The notes under the pieces are model-generated. The model saw only the letters and a list, made by a program, of their open reading frames with translations. It did not search any database and was not told the origin of the DNA. Below, piece by piece: positions 8,347-19,099 of a stretch of DNA of 64,000 nucleotides. A program made the translations under genes and the position numbers. The DNA is from Gracilaria vermiculophylla (lineage: Eukaryota; Rhodophyta; Florideophyceae; Gracilariales; Gracilariaceae). Position 1 is the stretch's first letter, and each line of letters begins with the position of its first letter. The DNA lies in assembly GCA_019155205.2 (NCBI GenBank), contig JAHNZQ020000181.1, forward strand, positions 1,748,662 to 1,812,661, given 5' to 3'.

Positions 8347-11300
8347 GTAGACGATTGGCAGTGATGTGACGGGAGACGGCTACCGGTGCAGAAATCTCCG
8401 CAGCTGCATTCGCAGCTGGTTTTCCGCGCGTTTTTGGACGGGTTTTGTAGTGGCTTTTGCAACCTTGAGTGATGGAATGGGTGGGACGTGTCAAAGGAGA
8501 CGGTTGGGGGCGTTGGAAGCGTTGGATAGACGCCGTAGGCTGCGTGGCGACCAGGGTAATGTGAAAGTGCACTTGTGAAATGATGAAGTGCGGCATCCGA
8601 GAACGGAGCCGGCACTTTACTGCAGTGCGTCAAAACAAAACGCCCGCGTGATGTGATGCGACGTGGACTTGCCTAAACGTCTGCACGAAGTACCGCCGTA
8701 TATGAATATCGACCGGAGCACACGTCCGGACCGAATGGCGGTCCAGTGTAAGCCTGCGGGTCTGCCACACCGCCGCCGGATCCAGCAATGCTGCCCCACA
8801 TGGAGCAGAGCCACGCTCGGTGCCTTCGCGCTCCGAGCTCAATGCACAGCCACCGCGGTGCTTCATAACGCTCCCGACGGCCGCGGCCGCATCGCGACAA
8901 GCTCGCGTTCTCGCTCTGCCCTGAGCATCCCAGAGGGCACTAAAGCAGCACAAACCAGCCTTAGATATATTCGGTTCATTTCTTTAAAATATGCCAGCCA
9001 TTCTTCATGCAGGCTGTGTGAATAGTCAAAGATCATGTCTATCCTACTCCCACCCTCCCCCTCTCTTTCTCGTCCATTTTTCCGCAGTATGCAAAAAAAC
9101 ACAAACCTTTCCAGTTCTAGACCTTGTTCACGTACAGATTGAGTGAATAACGGAAGGGAAACTCTGACCCAGAACACACACCAAACTCACTCCTCTTTTG
9201 TAAGCACCATACCGGACTAATCCGACTCGAAGCCGCAGATTGAGATTACCCTACAGAGAATAACTATCATAAAAGTTCAGAATACTAATCAATGACAAAT
9301 TATTCCTTATTTTGGTGTTTAAGATATTCACCCTTCCTGTTTGATCTTTCCATCGTTAATAGATCGTTATTTCCCGTGAGCTACACAATGCCTTTTACAC
9401 GAGGAGATCAGACTAAAAAGTAAAGTAGTTACAGTTACACCGAACCAGCGCAGAACGCGCCGGGGTTGTTCATTGGTGTTTTTACGCTGTATTTGGACAA
9501 TACGACCGCAGTTTCAAAGGAGAGCAAAAAACTATAACGTTTGATCATATGGATGGAACAAGGGATACAGTTCGAAAAAGGAAGGCCTTCTGGAAGAGGA
9601 ACCAAATTAGTTCCTTGGCCAGTAGTGAACTGTCTATTACAATGGGCAGATGACTTCTTATTCAGAACTTTTTTTACATCATCAACGAGAAAATTGATGC
9701 GCATGAGGGCATGTGCATCTCGCCTTCACGTGGTGTGCCTATCTTCAATTCACCTCCTGATAATCGAAGAAAAATGAGAACGCAGATGGATCTCCAATGG
9801 AAGCTAAGAACTTGACCTTCCTACAGAGATAAGACCTGATTAGCAAGTCTTCGTACATTTTAATAATAAGAAATTGATCTCCACAATAAACAAACAAAGA
9901 AAGACATAAAAGAGCGACCATATCTGTAGTAGAATGCATGTTATATATTATATGTATTTCTTCTGCGCGTCTCTCTTTATTTCTTTCTTATTTATGACTG
10001 TTCTATCTAATACACGATTAAATGTTTATCTCCGATCAGTTCTTTACGGACCCAAATCTTAAGTTTTTGCGAATGATACAAAGGAAAACGAACAACAGCT
10101 GGACACTCATTATCTTTGATCGAGTGGTGACCTTTCTACCTTCATAAGACAAGAAGTCTCGTTAACATGGAAATTATTTGAGATTGAGAGGGAGATTGGC
10201 AACACAGTAGTAATATGGTTGGACAAGAACAAAATTTCAGGCTTTGGGGATGAAACGAAACAGCGACGAATGTCTAAGTATTCGATGCGAGATATCTGAT
10301 GATATATGTTGTTAACAAAAGTAGCAACCGCTGAAGTACCGACGAAGATTATGTTAGAGAAGGTACACCAATTCAGCGCAAGGCAATGCCATTGGAACGA
10401 AGAGGGGCATCTCTAAAATGAACACATGCTTTCTTCTTCTTTATTGTGGACTGCAGCTTCTTCCAGAGCTGAACGAACGTTTCTAGATGTATCTTTCTCT
10501 ACAGAAGAGGGCTAAGAATAATTGTGTACTAGGTCTATAAAACTGCCGACGTCTCATCTGGCGCGTGCAGGGGCGATGTGCGGCAGTTCTCGTCTTGATA
10601 CCCTGGTGCGTGGGCAGCTAAACACGACATAGTCAAAGCAGTTGCCTGTTGCATGCTCTGTTGCAAAAAGTGCAATCTTGTCCTTTTAAACCGAACAAGA
10701 TTTTCTTTGAATATTATTCATTGAGCTATGCTTAGAAAGATGCGTACAGAAACATTGTTGATTTCTTGCACATCACAAACTACTTGAGCTCGAAGAGATT
10801 TTGGCAGATTTCTCGGCTGAACGGCAGACAAGTGTATGGAGCTTGATCCCACACACGATCAACCAAATTTCTTTGTAAGTATTGTGAAACTGTGACTATG
10901 ATATGTGACGAAGAATATAAAGTTAGGAAAACTAACGACCACAACGAAGAAAAAGAAAACGAATACATTTGTCACATCTTTCATGAAAAAGAAATATATG
11001 AAGGGTGGGATGGGTGTAGATATCAAAAGCCATATCACGGTGCTCAAAAAGCAGATTCTTTTCACATGCCGAATATTGGTAGCTGAAAGCACTGCCACTG
11101 GTTAGTAGCTCATGACTTTAAATGCGGGACATATGTCGTGGACTGCAGGTTTCTTGGTGAACAATCGTGTTTCGGTACTGAGACGAAGACGTTTGATTGC
11201 AACTGAGCAGCATTTGTCTTCTGAAGGAATTTTCCGTGATTGATCCCTACGCAATGGTCCCTTGGTTCCGGCTGAAATACAACAAAGAAAGTCGATTCGC

Positions 11301-11600
11301 TGATACAGTCCAAACCTGGTTAATACATTTGTCTGACCAGAATCCCTGTTTACGTACAACTGGCGATGCCCTGAACCTAGCTCTTCACATGGCTTGCTGG
11401 TCATAGGCTCATCAAACCAGTATATCACCTGATGAAGGCAATGTGCGTTACACGGGGAAGGTCTACATCGCAATTCGTTGAAAATGGTTGGAGACAATCA
11501 TGAAGATTTCTGGTGCTTGTACATGGGCAAATCAATAAGGCGGCTAACATAAGAAAGAACCACCCATGGAAACAGTTTGGGAGTAAGAAGATAAGCAGAT
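8347..11600. other. 3.25-kb intergenic region without a recognised gene
   Basis: The longest gene-free stretch of the window. The first 600 bases are GC-rich and carry several overlapping open frames of 60-120 codons with no family resemblance. From about 9 to 11.5 kb the sequence is AT-richer with frequent stops. I looked for tRNA boxes, U6-like starts and splice-linked coding segments and found nothing I would defend. A non-coding RNA or a diverged short gene cannot be excluded. Confidence 0.4.
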
Positions 11601-12968
11601 TTATCTTAACGTCGATGCTTTGTCAAAAAGTGAGTTAACCACATTGTCCATGTTGGACATTGTATCTAAACTTGCTTGATACGTCTTCGACATCGGAAGA
11701 TCGTCGTACACAACCAAGCACCCCGCACCCTGATCCAGAATACCGTTTAACTTTTTGTCTAATATCATTTGGGAAAGTTTTGACTCCACGTCATTCAAGT
11801 CCAAGTTGATGAGCTTGGCCACGTGCTGAATCTCTACCCGAGAAAACGGCTCGATCAGTCGCAAAAGGTTCTGTTCCTTAAGGGTGTCATACAAAGAGCT
11901 GAGGTGGGCTTGAACAATAGGATCGTCTGACAACTCGGTCTTGAACTCTCTCAGAGTCTTTTCAAACGACTCCAGGCTTCTGTCAGAATGTGCTTTCGCG
12001 ACAGCCAGCATGGCATCAACTTCCCGTCCAGAATACTTGAGTGCAAGACTTCCATTTACGATTCCTGACACGTCCGCCGCATTGCCAGTCATGATTTTAC
12101 ACAGCAACATGTACTTGAGATTATTGACAGCTTTGGGATCCTCGAGGCTCATGTATCCTTCAAAGCCTTCATAAAAGTAAGAGTAAGCGGTCTTGTAGTC
12201 CTTTTCTTCAGCCGCGATGATTCCAGCTTGCATGTCAATTTGAGCTTGCAATGTTAGCGGCACGTATATGGCGTTGGCCGTGGTGCGAGCAGACGTCAAC
12301 GCGGCGCGTGCCTTGGGAATGTTTCGCAACGCGTGATGGATACGGGATTCTATGAGCTGAATTTCAAGCAAATGAGCCTTGTCGTCTAAACGCTTCACCT
12401 CTCGCAAAAGCTCGTTGATGATCTTCAAGGCATCATTGAAACGGGAGTGGTCCAAGTACAGCGCTGCAAGTCTGCCTTCCACACGCTGACGCAGAAAGGT
12501 CCTCTTCTCCTCGCGACACCATTGAATTGTTTGCTTGCACAGACTGACTTGCAGGTCAGCGGCGTCCTTGGCCTTTGCCAGCGAGTCGAGCAAGGCGCGG
12601 ACGATTTTTGCGGTCTTTGCCTTGGCAATGGTTGGAAAGAATGGGCGGAGCGATTTAAGGAGGTCGGAAAGCTTGTGGGCATTGCCGGATGCAACGAGCA
12701 GATCGGCGAGTTTTAGGATGGCAGTTTCCTTTATCTTGGCTATATCTTCTTCTGATGCTTCAGAATGGTGGACGGAGGATGTATCATGGTCTATGATCTT
12801 GCGGTAAATGGCCTCAGCTTCGGCGTGATCGGAACATGCCTCCGCGCTGGCCATCATTTGCGCGAGTGGACCGTCGTCGGCGGCATCGGCCATGGCGACG
12901 TCTCCATCGTGGACTTGCTGGGGCTTGGTTTGAGGCGGAACAGAATCAAAGGGTGCGGGCTGCGGCAT
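11601..12968 (-). CDS. RPN6: 26S proteasome regulatory subunit Rpn6 (PSMD11)
   Basis: Lid subunit that clamps the 20S core to the 19S regulatory particle. The 455-residue protein is slightly longer than yeast Rpn6 (434). After a variable acidic N-terminus it has TPR-like helical repeats (about 45-330, with VEGRLAALYLDHSRFNDALK and YKTAYSYFYEGFEGY) and a C-terminal PCI domain. The end, EPFSRVEIQHVAKLINLDL followed by VESKLSQMILDKKLNGILDQG, is a near-exact family match, as is the final KTYQASLDTM helix. The ATG at 12968 is the first in frame. No intron seen. Confidence 0.97.
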   Translation of the reverse strand: MPQPAPFDSVPPQTKPQQVHDGDVAMADAADDGPLAQMMASAEACSDHAEAEAIYRKIIDHDTSSVHHSEASEEDIAKIKETAILKLADLLVASGNAHKLSDLLKSLRPFFPTIAKAKTAKIVRALLDSLAKAKDAADLQVSLCKQTIQWCREEKRTFLRQRVEGRLAALYLDHSRFNDALKIINELLREVKRLDDKAHLLEIQLIESRIHHALRNIPKARAALTSARTTANAIYVPLTLQAQIDMQAGIIAAEEKDYKTAYSYFYEGFEGYMSLEDPKAVNNLKYMLLCKIMTGNAADVSGIVNGSLALKYSGREVDAMLAVAKAHSDRSLESFEKTLREFKTELSDDPIVQAHLSSLYDTLKEQNLLRLIEPFSRVEIQHVAKLINLDLNDVESKLSQMILDKKLNGILDQGAGCLVVYDDLPMSKTYQASLDTMSNMDNVVNSLFDKASTLR

Positions 12969-14060
12969 GGTTGAGAAGGGGAACGATTCGAACGCTGTGT
13001 ATGGGATTCAGATTGAGCGGGAGTGTATACAGAATGACGTGATAATGGCGCTGAGAGATGAAACGCGCGAGCAGGAAGGGATTAGATCGGGTAGATTGGC
13101 AGTACTTGAGGCGGATTGATGGGAATGAGGGCGGGTCAGAGCACGCCGAGTGGCAGAGTGGTACAGAGAAAATTCGGGGCACTTTGGACGTTGGAAGCAA
13201 AGAAAATTTTGTACAAAATTTTCATTTTAAAAACCAGATTGTACGCTGGGCGACATGGAGTTGACATGCGCCGCATCGTATGCGGAGTGGAGCAGAGTTG
13301 AAGTTGAGGAGAAGAATCGGTCGGGATCGCGTAACGTGACGATATACAGTACACTTCACATATACATTTTTCACGAGTACAGTAAGACAGTAAGCACGTC
13401 GAATATGAGAGCCGAGCGAGTGTGAGCGCGTGCGTGGTGCGTGTGCGGCAGTGCACCTCACAGCAGATTGAAACGGCAGCGGTGCAGCTGAAGCGCGGTG
13501 CCGTGTCGCGAAAGCGTTCTCTCAGCGTGCCGCTCCGCGCGACATATCTTTCGTTACTGGCTGCCAGCGCTCACGAGAGCGTCGGCGCCGGCACCGTGCG
13601 TAGCGCCGGCTGCCACTCAAGCGCGACGCGAGTAGCCCTCGCGCGCTGGTACCCACCGCTTCGCCGAAAGCGCCGCGCCACCCTCGCGCCGCCCGTCCAG
13701 CGTCCGCGCCGCTCATACGTTGACCCGCTTCCGCGCTCTGGCCTACCGGACCCACACTGCGGCCCATGCCGAGCCACCGCATGTGCCACTTGTCGTTTGC
13801 ATTACATTTGCCCACTTTGCTCTCTGCACTCAGCTTCACTTACTTCAGAGCCCTTAACAGTGCGTGCGTCCCCCTCATACCCCGCCACAATTCAGCCACG
13901 ACAATGCTTGCAGCACATCTGCCACAGCACCCCTGCCTCCCGGCCAACTGAGTCCTGGCTTTCCGCCCTCAACCCCGTCCTCCGTATTTCGCCCTTGCTC
14001 GGGTAACACAGCCGTCCTCGATTCACGCATCCAGTCACTCTTGTCTGCCGCTACAGCATC
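12969..14060. other. Divergent intergenic region, GC-rich at its right side
   Basis: Separates Rpn6 from the first CRAL-TRIO gene and holds both promoters. A 194-codon plus-strand open frame at 13422-14006 is rich in Arg, Cys and Ala and looks like random translation of GC-rich DNA. I saw no RNA gene. Confidence 0.45.
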
Positions 14061-15059
14061 ATGGTTTCTTACTTTCCCAGCTACCGCACCGCCAAAATAG
14101 TGGACGACGCCCCCTTGTCACAACTGCCACCGTCCGAATCTTCCGCTCTCGCCTCGCTTCAGGAGCGTACCAACCAAGTTTTCGCACCACCTTACAACAA
14201 ACTGCATCCAGACGATCCCTGGAGATCTCTCTCACCTCGCGAGGTGAACTTGCTCTTGCTCCGATTCCTGCGCTATAATCTGCTGCACGTCGACGAGTCG
14301 TATTCGCATGTGTGCAAAGTGGCCGCGTGGCGAGCTGACGAACGCCCGTGGAATCTCAGCTTAGAGGCGCTTCGAGGCCGAGCAGCAGGCGTTCCCATCC
14401 TGTCGGACATCATCCGCGGCCGCGACGATGACGTGCTTCTGTACATTCCCTGTCGTCACTACGAAAAGTCGCTCATTGACCGAAAGCTGCAGGTCACTGC
14501 CGTCAAGGCCTTCTTTGAAAACTACTTGTACGCCGCCGCCGGCGTGAGAGCCTCCAGCGCCGTCATGCTCGTCGACTTCGCCGGCCTGCACTTGAAACAG
14601 GTCGACATCATTGCGCTGAAGAACTCCATCAACATTTTTCTCTCCTATTACCCTGAGGTGTTGCGCAAGGTGATTCTTGTGAATTACCCGCGTTGGATTC
14701 ACGGCAGTAAGTTTTCAGCAACAGCGCGTTTTTTTCCTCCTACACATGCCTCCCGCTTTCGCCAAGCTTTCACAGCGAGCAGCCCACGCGTCAAATCGTT
14801 CTAACCACGACTTATGCGTGCGTGTGCTGTGCCGTTGCCTGCAGCATGGAAGTGCATTGCACCGCTGCTGGACGCAAGAACGATTTCAAGAATGGTATGG
14901 GTGCGCAACAGTGGCGACTTGCGATCTGAACTGCACAGATACTTTGATGTAGATGATCTACCGATGTGGCTGGAGGGAAACGCAAAGAATGGGGGTATGC
15001 GCCTGTTTTCTGGGACGCAAATGAACGCGGAGCAATGCAGAGCCAAGCTGTGGTGTTGA
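14061..15059 (+). CDS. CRAL-TRIO (Sec14-like) lipid-binding protein, copy 1
   Basis: Probable phosphoinositide/lipid transfer protein. I assemble join(14061..14706, 14845..15059), 286 residues. The N-domain (LLRFLRYNLLHVDESY) and the CRAL-TRIO lipid-binding domain follow in order: VMLVDFAGLHLKQVDIIALK, then ISIFLSYYPEVL-like and ILVNYPRWIHG, then after the intron WKCIAPLLDARTISRMVWV. The last two blocks are the well-known inner-strand and gate-helix signatures of Sec14 proteins. The intron (14707-14844, GTAAGT...CAG) is phase 1 and interrupts the stretch between IHG and WKCI. It lies about 1 kb upstream of a paralog with the same intron position. The first ATG before the conserved part is used. 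Confidence 0.85.
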
Positions 15060-16071
15060 CGTGCGGCTGATCACGCGGCGAACCGCTCGGCGTTGTTTCA
15101 TGGCACGCACCTTTCTGCGAGCACAGGGGCAACCCTATGAGCTTTGAGCGTTGATGCGAAATGCATACAGCTTGCGTTGCAAGTATTCGTAGTTTTGTTG
15201 TAGCATAGACGGAAACGACGTGAATTTTCTCACCCAAGCTGGTTGGTGACAGGCAGCACCGGCGCGACGTATGCGCTGATTCATGCGGCGGCGCACGCTT
15301 TCTGTTTGCGCACCGTGTGCAACGTTTTGACGAAAACAAGGAGGCCGTTGGATTGGCGGGAAGCTGCGGAGTGCGAACGAGCGGCTGCGTTCTGGGCACG
15401 GTCTGTGTCTGTTCAAATGCAGGCAACAGCTGCCCGGAAACATGTCGCTTTCGAAGTGCGAGTGGTGCTCAAGCGGTTGTGTCTCCGAGGGATCATCGTC
15501 ATCAATGGCCCGCACCAAGAGCAGACGACCGACGACAGGGAACTTTTGCGTTGTTCGAAATCATCTGAAACTGGGGCACGAAGGCGTGTTGGTGTTGGTG
15601 GCTCAGAGGTGTCGAGAGCGCGGCGCGCCATGGCGAGTGTTCGCCGCGATGCGCCACGCCTGGAGCCGGGGACGTGTGATGCGCAGGACGCGAGGCGGCG
15701 GCTGGCGGCGCGCTGATGGCGTCATAAAAGTATGTGCATTTTTACATTGCGCGCGAGCTTTCTGTCCGCGATGGCCAGTTTTCGAGCCGTCCGCCTCCTG
15801 TCGGTGCGCAATGCACGGGGCCCTAATCGCCTCATTGGCACCGCGTTTCTCAATACACGCTACTAGTGCCATACAGCCCCTTTCACGCGAGCTTTCAAGT
15901 GCACGTCTTAAACTGTTGCCAACTCCGCTGCTACCCAGCACTTGATGCCTTCAAGCCTCCCCCGCTTCTTTCTTGCGAGCGCGTTTTCCTCCCAGCCGCA
16001 ACCTCACTTGTTCCAACCTCCTGCTTCTGGAGCGGCGTGAGCCCCGATAACTTTTTAAAACTTTAACACAC
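15060..16071. other. Spacer between the two CRAL-TRIO genes
   Basis: About 1 kb holding the 3' end of copy 1 and the promoter of copy 2. Open frames of 70-170 codons overlap here on both strands but have Arg/Cys-rich random composition. No RNA gene or repeat recognised. Confidence 0.45.
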
Positions 16072-17103
16072 ATGGCCAGTTTCTTTTCAATGAATTGGCG
16101 TTCCGTGCAGCCGCACTCAACATTTGTGCAGCAGTCAACGGCTTCAGACGTCTCCAATGACGACCAAATCGCCCTGCACACTCTCAAACACACAGCCAAA
16201 TCCATGCTTGAGGATGCCATCCCCAGCCTTCCCGATGACGACCCGTTTCGCTGCTTACTCGACGACAGCAACTCCCTTCAGCACCATATCCTACTGCGTT
16301 TCCTGCACTTCAACGAACTCAACGTGCCCAAAGCCCAGCGCCAGTTGCTAGCGACGTTGAAGTGGCGCGCCCACACCCGCATTTGCGCCGTCGACCTCGC
16401 CGTCATCCGCGGCAGTCCCAGCGGCATCCCTCTTTCCCGCCTGAGCCCGACCACCGAAAACGGCGACGCCCTCTTCTTCGCCGCCGCCGAGCTGTACGAC
16501 AAAAGCGCCGTGCGCAGAGCCGTGCAGAGGCTCGGCGTCGCTCGAATGTTCGAACACATTTTGTATGACCGCGACGGTCCGAGAACCAAGCGCGGAACCG
16601 TCGTCGTCGACTTTACGGGCTTTGGCGCCAAGCACATCGACCTCAACGGGCTGCGCATTGGAGTCACGACGTACATGAGCCACTACCCGGAGGTGTTCGA
16701 CACCATATTTCTGGCAAACTACCCGCGCCTGCTATACGGCGGTAAGCTATCCACTTGGAGAGGCGCGACGGCTTTCGAAGACGCAGCTGTGACTGACTGA
16801 CTGACTGACCGACCCTCATTTTGGTGCTTGTTTTTCTTTTTTGCCGCAACGCGAATGTGGCTGTGCCCGTGGTCGATCCATCGCCTCACAGTTTGGAGGA
16901 CTATCGCACCGTTGCTAGATACTGGAACCGCTCGTCGGATCGTTTGGGTCGACGAGAAGGAGCAGCTCAGAGAGGCGTTAATGGAACGGTTCTCCAAAAA
17001 ACAGATTCCAAGTTGGCTGGGGGGGGAAGCTGAAGAATTGCCCGTGCGCTTTCTCAACGGACAGGAGATAAGTGCGGAGCTGCTTGCGCAACGCTTTGCA
17101 TGA
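16072..17103 (+). CDS. CRAL-TRIO (Sec14-like) lipid-binding protein, copy 2
   Basis: Paralog of the preceding gene. I assemble join(16072..16741, 16892..17103), 293 residues. An N-terminal helical part (LRFLHFNELNVPKAQRQLLA) is followed by VVVDFTGFGAKHIDLNGLR, YMSHYPEVFDTIFLANYPRL and, after splicing, VWRTIAPLLDTGTARRIVWV. These are the same blocks, in the same order, as copy 1. The intron (16742-16891, GTAAGC...CAG) is phase 1 and falls at the same point of the fold as in copy 1, between the Y-G and V-W of the inner strand. This shared position, with tandem orientation, indicates duplication. The two proteins are otherwise well diverged, so the event is not recent. Confidence 0.85.
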
Positions 17104-17566
17104 GGGTGTTCGCGGCAGACAAAGCGCAGGACCCGGACGACGGCTCAAGCAATGATGGGGAGCTTGAGGTGTGGCACTGGCTTTCACTTCGAATGATTGG
17201 GCCAATCACGGGCGGGCATTGGGCTGTAGAACATCGTGTTCCAGCGCATTTATTATTTGCGCAGACTGAACCGTTTGGCGCAGAAGACGTGTAGTCGCTG
17301 CGCGCGCGTGTGCTTCATTTGCTTAGTTGCCACGCGTCTTTGGCAAGTGCGCGTTTACGCTCAGAGATGCTGCTCCGCAGGAGCCGCGGTTGAACGTGCC
17401 TCTGTTCGACATTCTCTGGACTGCTTCTCCCTGTTGGCTTTCTACTGCGCTTCTCCCAGTGTGAAAGAACGTACACAGGACAGACAGGTTCATGTTTAGG
17501 CATAAACGTACACACAGCCTCTGTACAAGAGACAATCTTTTTCCACACTTTCAACATTCAAATACT
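17104..17566. other. Intergenic, upstream of the SENP8-like gene
   Basis: No gene recognised. Open frames overlap on both strands without family resemblance. Confidence 0.4.
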
Positions 17567-18488
17567 ATGGCTCCTTCTCGACCGACAACGACGCGCGTGG
17601 CTTCATTGGGTGATGCCTCGTTGTCTGTAGATGATCTCGCGCTCCTTGTTCCTCCGTGTTGGATGAATGATCAACTCATCTCGTTCTGGTGTGAGCACCT
17701 GCGCATTAATGTGCTGCAGAATGATCCTCGAGTTGCTATTCTACCCCCGAACCTGTCTTTTTTCATCTCATTGACAGACGGTAAGGTCCACAAATATCAT
17801 TCACGGTGCAGTGCGTGCCAACTACTAATCTTTGAGCGTTTGGCGCGTTGTTTTCAGATCATCAAGTACTATCGCAAATAGCGTCTGCAAACCAATTGAA
17901 AGACAGCGAGCTCATCATCCTCACTGTGAACGACAGTCGACATTCTGGCGTTGACGGCCATGTCGCCAGTGGAACTCATTGGAGCTTGTTGGCCTTGGAT
18001 CGCCGTTTAAACTTCGCCTACTACCTGGACTCGTTGCCTCATCCGCCTAACGTGAAAGTTTGCAAAGTTCTTCTGCGTCGCCTCTCGAAGATGCTCGGCA
18101 CCTCGCACGCGTCGTTTGTCGAACTCAATACACCACGCCAAATGAACAGCTACGATTGCGGTACGTCGTTTGTCTCTCGTCTTCGATGTGCCAACGATGG
18201 AGCACGCGTCGGTACGCTTTTGCGCGGCACGGGCCACTTCCTCTAACGCTTGCCTTCTTCCGTTGATACGCGCATGCAACTGTAGGTGCGTTTGCCTGCA
18301 AGTTTGCAGAAGATGTGGTGCGTTGTTTCCTGTCAGATAAACCAATCGCAACTCTTTACCAGGATGGAACGGAGCTTCATCCACATCATATTGATCAGAA
18401 GAGGCAAGAGATCGGAAAGCTGGCGTGCATGTTACTAAGCGAAGCACCTGATGTGGGCACGCGACAAAGCGGTTCTGAAAAGGATTAG
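17567..18488 (+). CDS. SENP8/Ulp-family cysteine protease (deneddylase-like), three exons
   Basis: C48-family protease of the SENP8/Den1 branch, which processes the NEDD8 precursor or removes NEDD8 from targets. I assemble join(17567..17780, 17858..18160, 18286..18488), 239 residues, close to the family's size (human SENP8 is 212). The first part has the substrate-groove signature PPCWMNDQLISFWCEHL. The catalytic triad is complete after splicing: H112 in GTHWSLL, D129 in YYLDSL and C172 in SYDCGAFACKF, with the oxyanion Gln Q166. Both introns are phase 1 (GTAAGG...CAG and GTACGT...TAG), and the second falls between the catalytic Cys codon and the next residue. SENP8 specificity over SUMO is inferred from length and the short N-terminus only. 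Confidence 0.88.
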
Positions 18489-19099
18489 CTGAAAAAAAGC
18501 CAATCATAAGTAACTTGTGCACTTGAGCAAACATTTTTGACGCGGTAGCATGCTGCTCGAGAGATCGATGCTGTGCATCGATCAGAGCTCCAAATGAGCG
18601 CCGTCATCATTGGGCATGCTCGTGTGCCATCGACCACCAACATAGCTTGAGCAGTTCTTTTATGGCGCTTTGTCTCGTCTGCCACAGAGTAACTTGCACG
18701 ACTTTCCGGAATGCTATCTGCGGCTGTGTATTTTGCCCTTCGCTTTTAATGGGTACACGTTGGCATGACATGTTCATGGAATAACGTTATCCGTCAAGCG
18801 GAGTTGGCGCAGGTGGAATGGGCACTGCACGCCATCGCATTTGGTTGGAAAGCATGTGTCTCATTTATGGGCCACGTATCCCTGCGCAATGCAATTTGCA
18901 TCCGCGCGGTTTCCTGGTTTCCTGGGTTCCTGGCTCCGTCACAACTTCACCATGCCGTTCCGTCCTCGCAACGCTTCGACACTGGCTTGTACACAAATGT
19001 ACAGCGTTTATGTACACACCGAACGATCATAAAAATGAATATACTACCTAACATTTCCATGGTGTGACACGCTCAGTCTTTAACAATAGGCAAATGTAA
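18489..19099. other. Convergent intergenic region
   Basis: Between the SENP8-like stop and the stop of the minus-strand unknown gene. One 100-codon open frame at 18765-19067 looks like chance. No RNA gene or repeat recognised. Confidence 0.4.

Noticed and set aside
13422..14006. 194-codon plus frame before the first CRAL-TRIO gene
   Set aside because: Arg/Cys/Ser-rich random composition, and it would overlap the promoter of the CRAL-TRIO gene.
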